64,000 nucleotides of DNA from Pseudomonas iranensis (GTDB lineage Bacteria; Pseudomonadota; Gammaproteobacteria; Pseudomonadales; Pseudomonadaceae). The stretch spans positions 2,480,001-2,544,000 of the forward strand of contig NZ_CP077092.1 in assembly GCF_014268585.2 (NCBI RefSeq). Direction: 5' to 3'. Under the pieces are notes generated by a model. The model was given only the letters and a program-made list of their open reading frames with translations. It had not been told where the DNA came from and searched no databases. A program made the position numbers and the translations under genes. The number at the start of each line of letters is the position of its first letter. Position 1 is the first letter of the stretch. This document shows, piece by piece, positions 43,158 to 52,180 of this stretch.

Positions 43158-44012
43158 TTATTTGTCCTCCAGCAGGTGAGTCGCAAAGTCGTTGCGCAGG
43201 GCATCGATGCCTTCCAGGCGATCGGCCGGGTCCGGCACGCGCAAGGTCAGGCAGGCGATCAACGCCTCGACCTGCGCCAGCGCCGGTACCATGGTGTCGA
43301 AAGGCGACGCCGATTCCACCGGCGCGCTGATGATCAGATCGGCCAACTCGCGCAGCGGCGAGGCGTAGACATCGGTGAACAGCACCACCCGCGCGTTGTT
43401 GTTCTTCGCCGCCTGCGCAACGCGCAAAGCTTGGGTCTGATAGCGCCGGTAGTCGAACACGAGCACCACGTCCTGACGTTGCAGATCGTATAAACGATCG
43501 GGCAGCAGGGCGTTGTCTTCCAGGGCGAAGCAGCCGGGACGCAGCAGGCGCAAGTGGTTGAGCAGGTAATTGGCCAGCAGAATGCTGAAGCGGCCACCGA
43601 AACAGTAGACCTGATGGCGGCTGTCGAGCAGCCATTCCACGAGGATGCGCACATCTTCAGGCTGGGTCAGGGCTTGGGTGTCGACCAGCAAACGGTGACT
43701 GTCGGCGAGGTAATGCGTCCAGGCATCGTCCTTGTTCTGCTGCGAGCGCGGCTGCAACAAGGTGCGCGGGGAACGCAGGCGATGGTCCATGTCGCTGAGC
43801 AGGGCTTCCTGGAATTCGGCATAACCGCCGAAACCGAGCTTTTTCACCAGACGCACGATGGTCGGATCGCTGACGCCGGCATGTTCGGCCAGTCGCGCCA
43901 TAGGCCCGAGACCGTTGCGCGGATACTGATCGAGCAGGGCGCGAACGACTTTGCGCTCCGACGGCGTCAGGTCCAGGCCGGGATCGGTGATCAGGTCTCT
44001 GAGAGGGGGCAT
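43158..44012 (-). CDS. RpiR-family transcriptional regulator (HTH plus SIS domain)
   Basis: 284 residues from the ATG at 44012, with an AGGAG site five bases before; the open frame begins 13 codons earlier at a GTG. N-terminal HTH_6 domain (LAEHAGVSDPTIVRLVKKLGF, about residues 40-60) and a C-terminal sugar-isomerase-like SIS domain (about 115-250, VYCFGGRFSILLANYL). RpiR proteins are often repressors that sense a phosphosugar or other small ligand. It is the first gene of the operon and is likely to control it. The 260-320 bp in front are shared with the histidine phosphatase gene. Confidence 0.9.
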   Translation of the reverse strand: MPPLRDLITDPGLDLTPSERKVVRALLDQYPRNGLGPMARLAEHAGVSDPTIVRLVKKLGFGGYAEFQEALLSDMDHRLRSPRTLLQPRSQQNKDDAWTHYLADSHRLLVDTQALTQPEDVRILVEWLLDSRHQVYCFGGRFSILLANYLLNHLRLLRPGCFALEDNALLPDRLYDLQRQDVVLVFDYRRYQTQALRVAQAAKNNNARVVLFTDVYASPLRELADLIISAPVESASPFDTMVPALAQVEALIACLTLRVPDPADRLEGIDALRNDFATHLLEDK

Positions 44013-44271
44013 CCGGGCTCCTGCTGGATGGGGGTGTCGAATTCGTTTCACAATCCGTTAAACGAGTATTTATGTAATGGGCATTACATGTCTAGCGAAT
44101 TTTTGTACAGGTTTTCCGAGCACCAAAAGTGTGCAAGGTGCCCGTGTAATAAGGGCTACGTCGAAGTAACGCGCTGTTGTAGTCCTTTGCCGATTGCTAT
44201 GTCAGACATTGCCTATCCCAAGCTCAGCGACTGGCCGGTGATAACCCTGAACGCCGAGGTTTTACGGCACA

Positions 44272-44901
44272 ATGCGACGCGTATCGGCTGTGTGCCATTG
44301 TTTGTTTTATCATTCGACCGAGAACCTGCTCGTGCCAAGTAGCCGTTTGACACTGATTTGCCATGCGCGAACCGTCGCACAGAAACTGGCGCGTTTTCCT
44401 ACGGACGAGCCTGTTGAAAATCTGGCTGTTCCGTCCGACGCGTTCAGGGCGCGATTGGCGGTAACGCGGCGGCTGGTGTGTGCCCCGGAGTTGCGGACTC
44501 AGCAAACGGCGGTGTGGTTTGGCGCTGATGCAGAGATTGATCAAGCCCTGCGCGATTGCGATTGGGGACGCTGGCACGGCCAATCGATCAAGGATCTGCA
44601 AGCCAACGAAAACCAGGCTTTGCAAGCCTGGCTGGCCGATCCTGAAGCGGCACCCCATGGCGGCGAGTCAGTCAGGCAACTGACGCAGCGGGTGGCAAAG
44701 TGGCTGGACACAATCGCTGCAACGCCTGGGCATGTCGTGGCGGTGACTCATCCGTTCGTCATGCGCGCGGCGCTGATGCAGGTGCTGCAGGGCGCGGCGT
44801 TCCACGCAATCGACATCGAACCGCTGGCGATGATCGACTTGCGCTTCAATGGCATCTGGCGGCTACGCTTGCCGGGCATGGCCCTTGACGAGGAATTCTG
44901 A
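44272..44901 (+). CDS. Histidine phosphatase-family protein, with altered RHG motif, upstream of cobF
   Basis: 209 residues from the ATG at 44272; a GTG at 44332 would remove 20 non-conserved residues and is a good alternative. The usual catalytic L-x-x-R-H-G is LICHARTVAQK here: the His is kept but Arg is Cys and Gly is Ala. The second catalytic His (VAVTHPFVMR) and the acidic DCDWGRWHG region remain. Such proteins often sit next to cobF or cobalamin genes in Pseudomonas, where an alpha-ribazole phosphatase role has been proposed. Its stop overlaps the cobF start (TGATG). I see no cobalamin riboswitch in front. Confidence 0.8.
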   Translation: MRRVSAVCHCLFYHSTENLLVPSSRLTLICHARTVAQKLARFPTDEPVENLAVPSDAFRARLAVTRRLVCAPELRTQQTAVWFGADAEIDQALRDCDWGRWHGQSIKDLQANENQALQAWLADPEAAPHGGESVRQLTQRVAKWLDTIAATPGHVVAVTHPFVMRAALMQVLQGAAFHAIDIEPLAMIDLRFNGIWRLRLPGMALDEEF

Positions 44902-45656
44902 TGAAGCAGCTGCTGGTCATCGGCATTGGCGCCGGCAATCCGGACTACATCACCATGCAGGCGGTGAAAGCGCTGAATCGGGTCGATGTGTTCTTTCTGC
45001 TGGATAAAGGCCAGAGCAAGCAGACGCTGATCGATCTGCGCCGGGAGGTCTGCGAGCGCTACATCACCGGCCACGCTTATCGCTTTGTCGAAGCCAGCAG
45101 CCCGGAGCGCGAGCGCGGCGATGTCGACTACACGGCGAGCGTCGATGCACTGAATCGCGCCAAGCAGCAGACGTTCGAACAGCTGATCAATGAAGAGTTG
45201 TCCGAAGGCCAGTGTGGCGGATTCCTGATCTGGGGCGATCCGGCGTTATACGACAGCACATTGCGGATTCTTCAGGCGATTCAGGCATCAGGCCGCTGTC
45301 AGTTTGAATACGAAGTGATACCCGGGATCACCAGCGTTCAGGCCCTGGCTGCGCAGCACAAAATACCTTTGAACACGATTGGTCGCTCAGTAGAAATCAC
45401 CACAGGCCGGCGATTGGCGGCGGGGCAGGTGAGTGAAGCGGACAGTCTGGTGGTGATGCTCGATGCCGAGGATTCCTACCAGCGGGTGGCGGATCGGCAG
45501 ACCGAGATTTTCTGGGGCGCTTACCTGGGCACGCCGGACGAGATACTGATCAGCGGCCGGCTGGCGGATGTCGCCGATGAGATCGAACGGGTGCGCAAAG
45601 CGGCGCGGGCCGAGCATGGGTGGATCATGGATACCTATCTGTTGCGCAAGCCTTGA
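44901..45656 (+). CDS. cobF: Precorrin-6A synthase (deacetylating) CobF
   Basis: 251 residues. SAM-dependent methyltransferase of the tetrapyrrole (corrin/porphyrin) class: GIGAGNPDYITMQAVKAL at the N-terminus, then GGFLIWGDPALYDSTLRIL and the VIPGITSVQALAAQ segment. CobF methylates precorrin-5 at C-1 and releases acetate, in aerobic B12 synthesis. It is coupled to the phosphatase gene by the overlap. Other cob genes are not in the window. Confidence 0.93.
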   Translation: MKQLLVIGIGAGNPDYITMQAVKALNRVDVFFLLDKGQSKQTLIDLRREVCERYITGHAYRFVEASSPERERGDVDYTASVDALNRAKQQTFEQLINEELSEGQCGGFLIWGDPALYDSTLRILQAIQASGRCQFEYEVIPGITSVQALAAQHKIPLNTIGRSVEITTGRRLAAGQVSEADSLVVMLDAEDSYQRVADRQTEIFWGAYLGTPDEILISGRLADVADEIERVRKAARAEHGWIMDTYLLRKP

Positions 45657-45680
45657 GTTCTCAGTGGCTGTACCGGCCCT

Positions 45681-45748
45681 ATCGCGAGCAGGCTCACTCC
45701 TACATTTGAAATGCGTCCCCCCTGCAGGAGTGAGCCTGCTCGCGATGA
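45681..45748. repeat. Pair of inverted REP palindromes
   Basis: Cores GCGAGCAGGCTCACTCC and GAGTGAGCCTGCTCGCGA face each other about 20 bases apart, just after cobF. Confidence 0.8.
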
Positions 45749-45814
45749 CGGTGGTCCATTCGATACGAATTTCGGACAGGCAAAAAGAAACCCGATGCAA
45801 CGCAGTCACCAGTT

Positions 45815-45992
45815 CCCCTCACCCCAGCCCTCTCCCGGGGGGAGAGGGAGCCGACCGAGGTGTCTTGCGTCAGACATCGACCTGAATGACCGAGTCGATT
45901 ATGGATTCAACTCAGCTCGTTCAGGCCGACATCACTCCTGCGCATTCCCCGATCAGTTCCCTCTCCCTCTGGGAGAGGGCTAGGGTGAGGGG
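45815..45992. repeat. MITE-like repeat, single form
   Basis: 178 bp with inverted ends (cccctcaccccagccctctc at left, complement at right). It has the same ends as the element at 541-812 but lacks the internal 110-bp duplication. It fills the rest of the gap between cobF and the thiolase gene. Confidence 0.75.
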
Positions 45993-46022
45993 CTTTTGAG
46001 CAGGCTAACGCGGATGTCGTGG

Positions 46023-47204
46023 CTAAACGCGTTCCAGCGCCAGCGCCACACCCTGACCGCCGCCAATGCACAAGGTCGCCAGTCCTTTTTTCGCATCACG
46101 CTTGAGCATTTCATGCAGCAATGTCACCAGCACGCGGCAGCCCGATGCGCCGATCGGATGACCGAGGGCGATGGCGCCGCCGTTGACGTTGACTTTGTCC
46201 AGATCCCATTGCAGGTCTTTGGCCACGGCCAGCGATTGCGCGGCGAACGCTTCGTTGGCTTCGATCAGGTCGAGCTGGTCGATGTTCCAGCCGGCCTTTT
46301 CAAGGCAGCGACGGGTCGCCGATACCGGGCCGATGCCCATGATCGCCGGGTCGACGCCAGCGTTGGCGTACGCAGCGATTTTGGCCAGAACCGGCAGGCC
46401 CAGCGCTTTGGCTTTCTCGGCACTCATCAGAATCACAGCGGCGGCACCGTCGTTCAGCGACGAGGCATTGCCAGCGGTGACGCTGCCGTCCTTTTTGAAC
46501 GCCGGACGCAGTTTTGCCAGGGATTCTGCGCTGGTATCGCCGCGTGGCTGCTCGTCGACCTTGAACGCGACAGGATCGCCTTTGCGCTGCGGGATCAGGA
46601 TCGGCGTGATCTCATCAACGAAGCGCCCGGCCTCGATCGCAGCGGCAGCTTTCTGCTGAGACGCGGCAGCAAAGGCGTCCTGCTGTTCGCGGCTGATCTG
46701 GTATTTGTCGACCAGATTCTCGGCAGTGATGCCCATGTGGTAATCGTTGAACGCATCCCACAGGCCATCGCTGATCATGGTGTCGACGATTTGCGCGTGA
46801 CCCATGCGCAAACCGGTGCGCGCGCCCGGCATGATGTAGTTGGACAGGCTCATGTTCTCCTGACCGCCGGCGATGATCACCTCGGCGTCGCCGCAACGGA
46901 TCGCTTGCGCGCCCAGGTGCAGAGCCTTGAGGCCCGAACCGCAAACCTTGTTCAGGGTCATGGCCGGTACGGCATGGGGCAGGCCAGCCTTGATCGCGGC
47001 CTGACGTGCCGGGTTCTGCCCGGCGCCAGCGGTCAGCACCTGACCCATGATCACTTCATCGACCTGCGCAGCGTCGAGGCCGGTCTGCTCAAGCAACTGG
47101 CGGATCACCGCCGCGCCCAGATCTACGGCGGACACGCTGGTCAGGGAGCCCTGAAAACTGCCGATCGCGGTACGCGTGGCGGCAACAATGACGACGTCTT
47201 GCAT
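46023..47204 (-). CDS. Acetyl-CoA C-acetyltransferase (thiolase)
   Basis: 393 residues from the ATG at 47204; a GTG five codons upstream has no better ribosome site. Nucleophilic Cys88 in [10 protein letters not shown], the GHPIGASG motif, and the second catalytic Cys in CIGGGQGVA. Splits acetoacetyl-CoA into two acetyl-CoA. It is the last gene of an operon with the two CoA-transferase subunits, so it completes acetoacetate use: activation, then cleavage. It may also serve short-chain or aromatic catabolism. Confidence 0.95.
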   Translation of the reverse strand: MQDVVIVAATRTAIGSFQGSLTSVSAVDLGAAVIRQLLEQTGLDAAQVDEVIMGQVLTAGAGQNPARQAAIKAGLPHAVPAMTLNKVCGSGLKALHLGAQAIRCGDAEVIIAGGQENMSLSNYIMPGARTGLRMGHAQIVDTMISDGLWDAFNDYHMGITAENLVDKYQISREQQDAFAAASQQKAAAAIEAGRFVDEITPILIPQRKGDPVAFKVDEQPRGDTSAESLAKLRPAFKKDGSVTAGNASSLNDGAAAVILMSAEKAKALGLPVLAKIAAYANAGVDPAIMGIGPVSATRRCLEKAGWNIDQLDLIEANEAFAAQSLAVAKDLQWDLDKVNVNGGAIALGHPIGASGCRVLVTLLHEMLKRDAKKGLATLCIGGGQGVALALERV

Positions 47205-47215
47205 TTTCGAATTCC

Positions 47216-47881
47216 TCACTCGGCAGCGAACTGCATTTCCGGTACGTGATCCGGGACGATCAGTTTACCAGCGGTTTTGGCGACGATTTCCTCGACGCTG
47301 ACGCCAGGTGCGCGTTCCTTGAGGACAAAAGCGCCATTTTCGATTTCCAGATAGGCGAGGTCGGTCAGCACGCGCTTGATGCAGCCGGCACCGGTCAGCG
47401 GCAGGCTGCATTTGGCCAGCAGCTTGGACTCACCGTCCTTGGACGCGTGGGTCATGATGACAATGATGTTGTCGGCGCCGGCCACCAGATCCATCGCGCC
47501 GCCCATGCCCTTGACCAGTTTGCCGGGGATCATCCACGAAGCGATGTTGCCTTCAACATCCACTTCAAAGGCGCCAAGCACGGTCAGGTCGACATGGCCG
47601 CCACGGATCATCGCGAAGGATTCGGCGGAATTGAATATCGACGCGCCGATCCGTGCCGTCACCGTTTGTTTACCGGCGTTGATCATGTCGGCATCGATGG
47701 TTTCTTCGGTCGGGAACGGACCCATGCCGAGCAGGCCGTTTTCCGATTGCAGCATGACTTCCATGCCTTCGGGGATGTAGTTGGCGACCAGCGTCGGAAT
47801 GCCGATGCCGAGGTTGACGTAGTAGCCGTCCTGCATTTCGCGGGCGACGCGCTGAGCCATTTGTTCGCGGGTAAGTGCCAT
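47216..47881 (-). CDS. 3-oxoacid CoA-transferase subunit B (AtoA/ScoB-like)
   Basis: 221 residues. Catalytic Glu in [11 protein letters not shown], the family-specific [15 protein letters not shown], and [20 protein letters not shown]. Works with subunit A as a heterotetramer that transfers CoA from succinyl- or acetyl-CoA to acetoacetate. Its 3' end lies 11 bases before the thiolase start, and the gap to subunit A is 24 bases. Orthologues are called atoA, scoB or dhcB depending on the organism, so I give no symbol. Confidence 0.94.
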   Translation of the reverse strand: MALTREQMAQRVAREMQDGYYVNLGIGIPTLVANYIPEGMEVMLQSENGLLGMGPFPTEETIDADMINAGKQTVTARIGASIFNSAESFAMIRGGHVDLTVLGAFEVDVEGNIASWMIPGKLVKGMGGAMDLVAGADNIIVIMTHASKDGESKLLAKCSLPLTGAGCIKRVLTDLAYLEIENGAFVLKERAPGVSVEEIVAKTAGKLIVPDHVPEMQFAAE

Positions 47882-47905
47882 GTTGTTGTTCTCCGTAGGC
47901 CTGAA

Positions 47906-48604
47906 TTATTTGCGGATGGTGCGCTGTTCGATGCGTTTTTCGAACGTGCCGCAAATGACCCGGTCGACGTAGATGCCCGGGGTGTGGATCTGCGTCGGGT
48001 CGAGTTCGCCGGGCTCGACGATTTCTTCGACTTCGACCACGGTGATCTTGCCGGCGGTGGCGGCCAGCGGGTTGAAGTTCTGCGCGGTGTGGCGGTAAAC
48101 GACGTTACCGAAATGGTCGGCCTTCCAGCCTTTGACGATAGCGAAGTCGCCGGTGATGGACTCTTCCATCAGGTACTTGCGACCCTTGAATTCACGCACT
48201 TCCTTGCCTTCGGCAACTGGAGTGCCGACGCCAGTGGCGGTGAAGAACGCCGGAATGCCAGCGCCGCCCGCGCGCATTTTCTCGGCGAGGGTGCCTTGCG
48301 GGGTGAGGATAACTTCAATCTCGCCCTTGAGCAGTTGCTCTTCGAACAGCTTGTTTTCGCCGACGTAAGAGGCGATGACCTTGCTGATCTGGCGGTCGGT
48401 GAGCAGCACGCCAAGGCCGAAACCATCAACGCCGCAGTTGTTGGAGACGACGGTGAGATCGCGGGTGCCCTTGCGCTTGATCTCGGCGATCAGGTTTTCC
48501 GGAATGCCGCACAGACCAAAGCCGCCGGCGATAACGGTCATACCGTCTTCCAGCCCGGCCATCGCTTCCTCGTAGGAATACACACGCTTGTCGAAACCTG
48601 CCAT
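47906..48604 (-). CDS. 3-oxoacid CoA-transferase subunit A (AtoD/ScoA-like)
   Basis: 232 residues from the ATG at 48604, with AGAGG five bases ahead. Family features are [40 protein letters not shown] and [16 protein letters not shown]. First gene of the CoA-transferase/thiolase operon; the divergent LysR gene at 48901 probably controls it. An element of the GATCGTTCCC type lies between them. Confidence 0.94.
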   Translation of the reverse strand: MAGFDKRVYSYEEAMAGLEDGMTVIAGGFGLCGIPENLIAEIKRKGTRDLTVVSNNCGVDGFGLGVLLTDRQISKVIASYVGENKLFEEQLLKGEIEVILTPQGTLAEKMRAGGAGIPAFFTATGVGTPVAEGKEVREFKGRKYLMEESITGDFAIVKGWKADHFGNVVYRHTAQNFNPLAATAGKITVVEVEEIVEPGELDPTQIHTPGIYVDRVICGTFEKRIEQRTIRK

Positions 48605-48737
48605 AGGCACCTCTTTTATTATTTGCGGGCGGCTGGCTAGCCGAATGACTGGAGTGTCTCTCTGTGGAATATATTTGTTAAGTTGATTTTTGCGGTTGAT
48701 TGATTGATAAATCTCACTAATACGCGTTCGGCGATGA

Positions 48738-48840
48738 TCGTTCCCACGCTCCGCGTGGGAATGCCTCCAGGGACGCTCCGCGTCCAGTGACGCGGAGCGT
48801 CACGGGCTGCATTCCCACGCAGGAGCGTGGGAACGATCAG
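48738..48840. repeat. Intergenic palindromic repeat (GATCGTTCCCACGC type)
   Basis: Same family as 27872-27976 and 58440-58514: ends are inverted copies with nested palindromes between. It lies in the gap shared by the divergent CoA-transferase operon and the LysR gene, leaving about 130 bases on the operon side and 60 on the LysR side for promoters. Confidence 0.8.
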
Positions 48841-48900
48841 GGCCATCGCATCACGGCTTGCAGCTTGACGCTTGCGGCTTAGAACTGGAGCAAAGCGACC

Positions 48901-49836
48901 ATGACCATCAAACAGATCCGTGCCTTTCTCGCCGTGGCCCATAGCCTGAGCTTCGCCGTGGCCTGCGAGCGTCTGCACCTGTCGCAGTCAGCGCTCAGCC
49001 TGACCATCAAGGCGCTGGAGGAGGGTTTGGGCGGGCGTTTGTTCAGTCGCAACACGCGCAATGTCGCGCTGACCCCGGAAGGCGAATCCCTGCTGCCACT
49101 GGCGCGCCGCTTGATCGCCGATTGGGACAACGCCGAAGACGAGATGCGCCAGCGTTTCAGCCTCCAGCGCGGACGCGTGACGCTGGCGGCGATGCCGTCA
49201 TTTGCCGGCAATCTGCTGCCGCCGATTCTCAAGAGCTTCCGCGCGCGTTATCCGAACGTCAACGTCACGGTCAACGACGTGATCAACGAGCAAGTGCTGG
49301 AAATGGTCCGCGATCGTCAGGTTGAACTCGGTGTGGCGTTCGCGCCGATGCAGAGCACTTCGATGACATTCACGCCTTTGTATGTCGATCGCTTTGTCGC
49401 CGTGGTGCCGGCCGATTCAGCACTGGCCGGTCGCGCCGACATCGATTGGCAGACCTTGCTGGAGCAACCGTTCATCACCCTGCAGCGGCCATCGACCGTG
49501 CGGGTCATGCTGGAAGAGCATTTGCAGGCGCGCGGAATGAAGTTGCCGGTGGAGTTCGAGAGCCATCAATTGGCGACCGTCGGGCGCATGGTTGCCAGCG
49601 GGCTTGGGGTCAGCGCGGTGCCGGCATTGTGCGCGGGGCAGATGCGCGAGCTCGGTGCGCATTGCCTGACCTTGAATGACTCTGTGGAGCGGGCGATTGG
49701 CGTGTTGACCGAGCCGGGCAATGAGCTGTCGGCGGCGGCGCAGGCGTTGTTCGAGATTCTCAAGGCTGAAGATTTGCAGCGCCAGTTCGATTTCCCCCTC
49801 ACCCCGGGAGCGCGGAAACAGAGCGCCGAACGCTGA
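48901..49836 (+). CDS. LysR-family transcriptional regulator
   Basis: 311 residues. N-terminal winged helix-turn-helix (LAVAHSLSFAVACERLHLSQSALSLTIKALE, residues about 10-40) and a periplasmic-binding-type effector domain (about 90-295, with GVAFAPMQS). It is divergent from the CoA-transferase operon, the usual arrangement for a LysR protein and its target, and would respond to acetoacetate or a related acid. The C-terminal tail after residue 300 is poorly conserved. Confidence 0.9.
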   Translation: MTIKQIRAFLAVAHSLSFAVACERLHLSQSALSLTIKALEEGLGGRLFSRNTRNVALTPEGESLLPLARRLIADWDNAEDEMRQRFSLQRGRVTLAAMPSFAGNLLPPILKSFRARYPNVNVTVNDVINEQVLEMVRDRQVELGVAFAPMQSTSMTFTPLYVDRFVAVVPADSALAGRADIDWQTLLEQPFITLQRPSTVRVMLEEHLQARGMKLPVEFESHQLATVGRMVASGLGVSAVPALCAGQMRELGAHCLTLNDSVERAIGVLTEPGNELSAAAQALFEILKAEDLQRQFDFPLTPGARKQSAER

Positions 49837-49841
49837 TTCAG

Positions 49842-49866
49842 TGTGGGAGCGAGCCTGCTCGCGAAG
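49842..49866 (+). repeat. REP palindrome
   Basis: Core GAGCCTGCTCGCGAAG between the convergent LysR and AlkA-like genes. Confidence 0.75.
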
Positions 49867-49880
49867 AACGATAACGCGGT

Positions 49881-50498
49881 CTAAGCCTTGGCCACTCGCC
49901 ACAGATACCAGGCCGCGACCGTCCGATAAGGCGTCCACGCCTGGCCAATCTCGATCATCTGTTTGCGCGTCGGCTGCACCTCCAGTCCCTTCAGGCGCCG
50001 ATAACCCTCGCGCACGCCAAAATCATCCGCCGGCAGGATATCCATGCGTTCGAGGCTGTAGATCAACAGCATCTCCACGGTCCAGCGGCCGACACCGCGC
50101 AGGCTGGTCAGGCGTTCGATCAGGGTTTCATCGTCCATCGCCCGTGCAGTCGGGTAATCCGGCACCACGCCGTCCAGAGTCGCCTGGGCTATCCCTTGAA
50201 TCGTCGCAATCTTGCTCGCCGAGAAACCACAAGCACGCAGGCGCTCGACCTCGGTAGCCAGAATCTGCTGCGGACGCGGAAACGCCTGGCCGGGGAATAA
50301 CTCCACCAAACGCCCAAGGATCGCATCGCCGGCCTTGGCGTGCAGTTGCTGATAGGCAATCGCCCGGACCAGCGATTCATAGGGATCGCGCGCCGGATGT
50401 GGCTGATGCAGGCACGGGCCGACGGCGCTGACATGGCGCTGCCAGTCAGTGTCTATCGCGGCCAGAAAAGCGCTGGCCATCTCACACATGTCAGCCAT
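49881..50498 (-). CDS. DNA-3-methyladenine glycosylase II (AlkA-like, HhH-GPD)
   Basis: 205 residues. Helix-hairpin-helix motif LTSLRGVGRWTVEMLLI with the catalytic Asp in LPADDFGV, the AlkA arrangement. It lacks the N-terminal beta domain of E. coli AlkA, so it is the short form common in Pseudomonas. It removes alkylated purines from DNA. It lies 58 bases after the ada-like gene in the same direction, which supports a joint adaptive response to alkylation damage. Confidence 0.92.
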   Translation of the reverse strand: MADMCEMASAFLAAIDTDWQRHVSAVGPCLHQPHPARDPYESLVRAIAYQQLHAKAGDAILGRLVELFPGQAFPRPQQILATEVERLRACGFSASKIATIQGIAQATLDGVVPDYPTARAMDDETLIERLTSLRGVGRWTVEMLLIYSLERMDILPADDFGVREGYRRLKGLEVQPTRKQMIEIGQAWTPYRTVAAWYLWRVAKA

Positions 50499-50556
50499 GT
50501 TGCGGTGATTCGGACATACCCATCGAAATCCCTGTTTGCGCGTTGGATTGCATGGC

Positions 50557-51639
50557 TCAAAAAGCCAATTGTTGAGTCATTTGCAGCGCGGCGTTTTCCA
50601 GCCTGAGCAGGAACGCCTTGCGCGGTTGTCCGCCACCATAACCGGTCAGCGAGCCGTCTGCGCCGATCACTCGGTGACACGGGACCACGATCGACAGACG
50701 ATTGTGCCCGTTGGCCAGGCCGACCGCGCGGCTGGCGCCGGGTTTGCCCAGGCCCGCCGCGATAGCGCCGTAAGTGCTGGTATGGCCGTAGGGGATTTGC
50801 CGCAGCGCCGCCCACACCTCTTGGGCGAATGCGCTGCCGGGCAGGTGCAACGCCACGCTGAACTCGGTGAGTTTGCCGGCGAAGTAATCCGCCAGTTGCA
50901 CTTCGATTTGCTGCAAGTGCGCGTTATGCCCCGGCGCGACTGCGTAGCCATAACGGTTTTGCAGGGCTTCGACTTCGCGGGTCAGTGCCGGTCGATCGAG
51001 AAATTCCAGCAACACCAGCCCACGGCGCTCGGCCATGGCGATCATCGGCCCCAGCGGCGTGGTCAGGCGGGTGAACAGCAACGGTTCACTATTGGCCGCG
51101 CGGCCCGGGGTGATATGGAAGGACTTCTGAAACGCGTCGCGAAAACCACTGAGCGACTCGTAGCCGGAGTCGAACGCGGCGTGATCGATCGAAGTGCCTT
51201 GCCTGATCCCGCCCAGGGCCATGCCGAGGCGCCGTGTGCGCAGCCAGGCGTGGAAAGTCATACCGAAGTGCTGCTTGAACCAGCGTCGCAGTTTCAGCGG
51301 TTCGATGCCCTCGCCGAGCAATTGCGCATCGCTCCAGCGCCGTTCGGGATCGGCGTCCACCGCATTCAGCAGGCGCTGCACCCAGTCCGGGGCGATGGCC
51401 GCTGCGTCCAGCGGTTTGCAGCGCAGGCAGGCGCGGTAACCGGCGCACAGGCATTCGTCGGCGTGGGCGAAGAATTCGACGTTCTCCGGTTTCGGCTTGC
51501 GCGCCGTGCAACTGGGGCGGCAAAAGATCCCGGTGGTTTTCACGGCGGTGAAGAACACGCCTTCATAGGCAGTGTCGCGCTCGAGCATGGCGCGAACCAT
51601 TTCGGCGTGGGGCGGCAGGACAGCGGCTGGTATGTTCAT
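50557..51639 (-). CDS. ada: Bifunctional DNA repair protein/regulator Ada
   Basis: 360 residues from the ATG at 51639. The N-terminal Ada domain has four zinc-site Cys at residues 40, 44, 71 and 74 (IFCRPSCTARKP and ACLRCKP); Cys40 is the phosphotriester acceptor, equivalent to Cys38 in E. coli. An AraC-type helix-turn-helix follows (LKLRRWFKQHFGMTFHAWLR), then the methyltransferase domain with the acceptor Cys in VPCHRVIG. So it both repairs methylated DNA and, once methylated, activates its regulon, most likely including the alkA-like gene behind it. The longer open frame upstream is not the start. Confidence 0.95.
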   Translation of the reverse strand: MNIPAAVLPPHAEMVRAMLERDTAYEGVFFTAVKTTGIFCRPSCTARKPKPENVEFFAHADECLCAGYRACLRCKPLDAAAIAPDWVQRLLNAVDADPERRWSDAQLLGEGIEPLKLRRWFKQHFGMTFHAWLRTRRLGMALGGIRQGTSIDHAAFDSGYESLSGFRDAFQKSFHITPGRAANSEPLLFTRLTTPLGPMIAMAERRGLVLLEFLDRPALTREVEALQNRYGYAVAPGHNAHLQQIEVQLADYFAGKLTEFSVALHLPGSAFAQEVWAALRQIPYGHTSTYGAIAAGLGKPGASRAVGLANGHNRLSIVVPCHRVIGADGSLTGYGGGQPRKAFLLRLENAALQMTQQLAF

Positions 51640-51748
51640 GGCCAGAGAGTAAATCCGCTTTGTCGATGGCTCCACCGAAAAATCGACAGTGAATTTTTTC
51701 CCTTGTGCAGCACAATGAGCGGGTTGCCGCTTTCCAGGAAGCCAAACC

Positions 51749-52180
51749 ATGCAGCCGTTTTCCATTCAGCACATCGATCATATCGTCCTGCGCGTCGCCG
51801 ACCTGCAACGCAGCATCGATTTCTACGCCAGGGTGTTCGGCGCCGAAGTGGTCAGGCATAACCAGCCGCTGGGGCTAGTGCACCTGCGGGCCGGCACGTC
51901 GATGATCGATCTGGTCGACTTGCACGGCGAACTCGGGCGCAAGGGCGGTGGCGCGGCGCAGGAGCAGCGACGCAATGTCGATCACTTCTGCCTGCGCATC
52001 GAGCCGTTCGACGAAGCGGCGCTGGTCGCTCACTTGCAATCCTTTGGCTTGAGCGTGGAAAAAGCCGCCAGGCGTTTCGGCGCCGAAGGTTACGGCCTGT
52101 CGCTGTACTGCTTCGACCCGGACGGCAATCAGATCGAACTCAAGGGCGCGTCCGAGACTGCTCAGCCAGACGTTTCCTGA
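51749..52180 (+). CDS. VOC-superfamily (glyoxalase-like) protein
   Basis: 143 residues made of two beta-alpha-beta-beta-beta repeats: the first begins IQHIDHIVLRVADLQRSIDFY and the second has VDHFCLRIEPFDE and SLYCFDPDGNQIELK. Metal residues are the early His and the Glu near the C-terminus. The exact reaction (glyoxalase, dioxygenase or resistance protein) cannot be assigned. Divergent from ada and overlapping the 3' end of the ybdK-like gene by 19 bases. Confidence 0.85.
   Translation: MQPFSIQHIDHIVLRVADLQRSIDFYARVFGAEVVRHNQPLGLVHLRAGTSMIDLVDLHGELGRKGGGAAQEQRRNVDHFCLRIEPFDEAALVAHLQSFGLSVEKAARRFGAEGYGLSLYCFDPDGNQIELKGASETAQPDVS

Noticed and set aside
44013..44331. Possible cobalamin riboswitch ahead of the phosphatase-cobF pair
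   Set aside because: I looked for the B12-box pattern and found no convincing match; no clear structure is seen in this gap.
43554..44342. Plus-strand frame overlapping the RpiR gene and continuing to 44342
   Set aside because: Most of it is antisense to RpiR; the last ~45 codons before the phosphatase have no ribosome site or family features.
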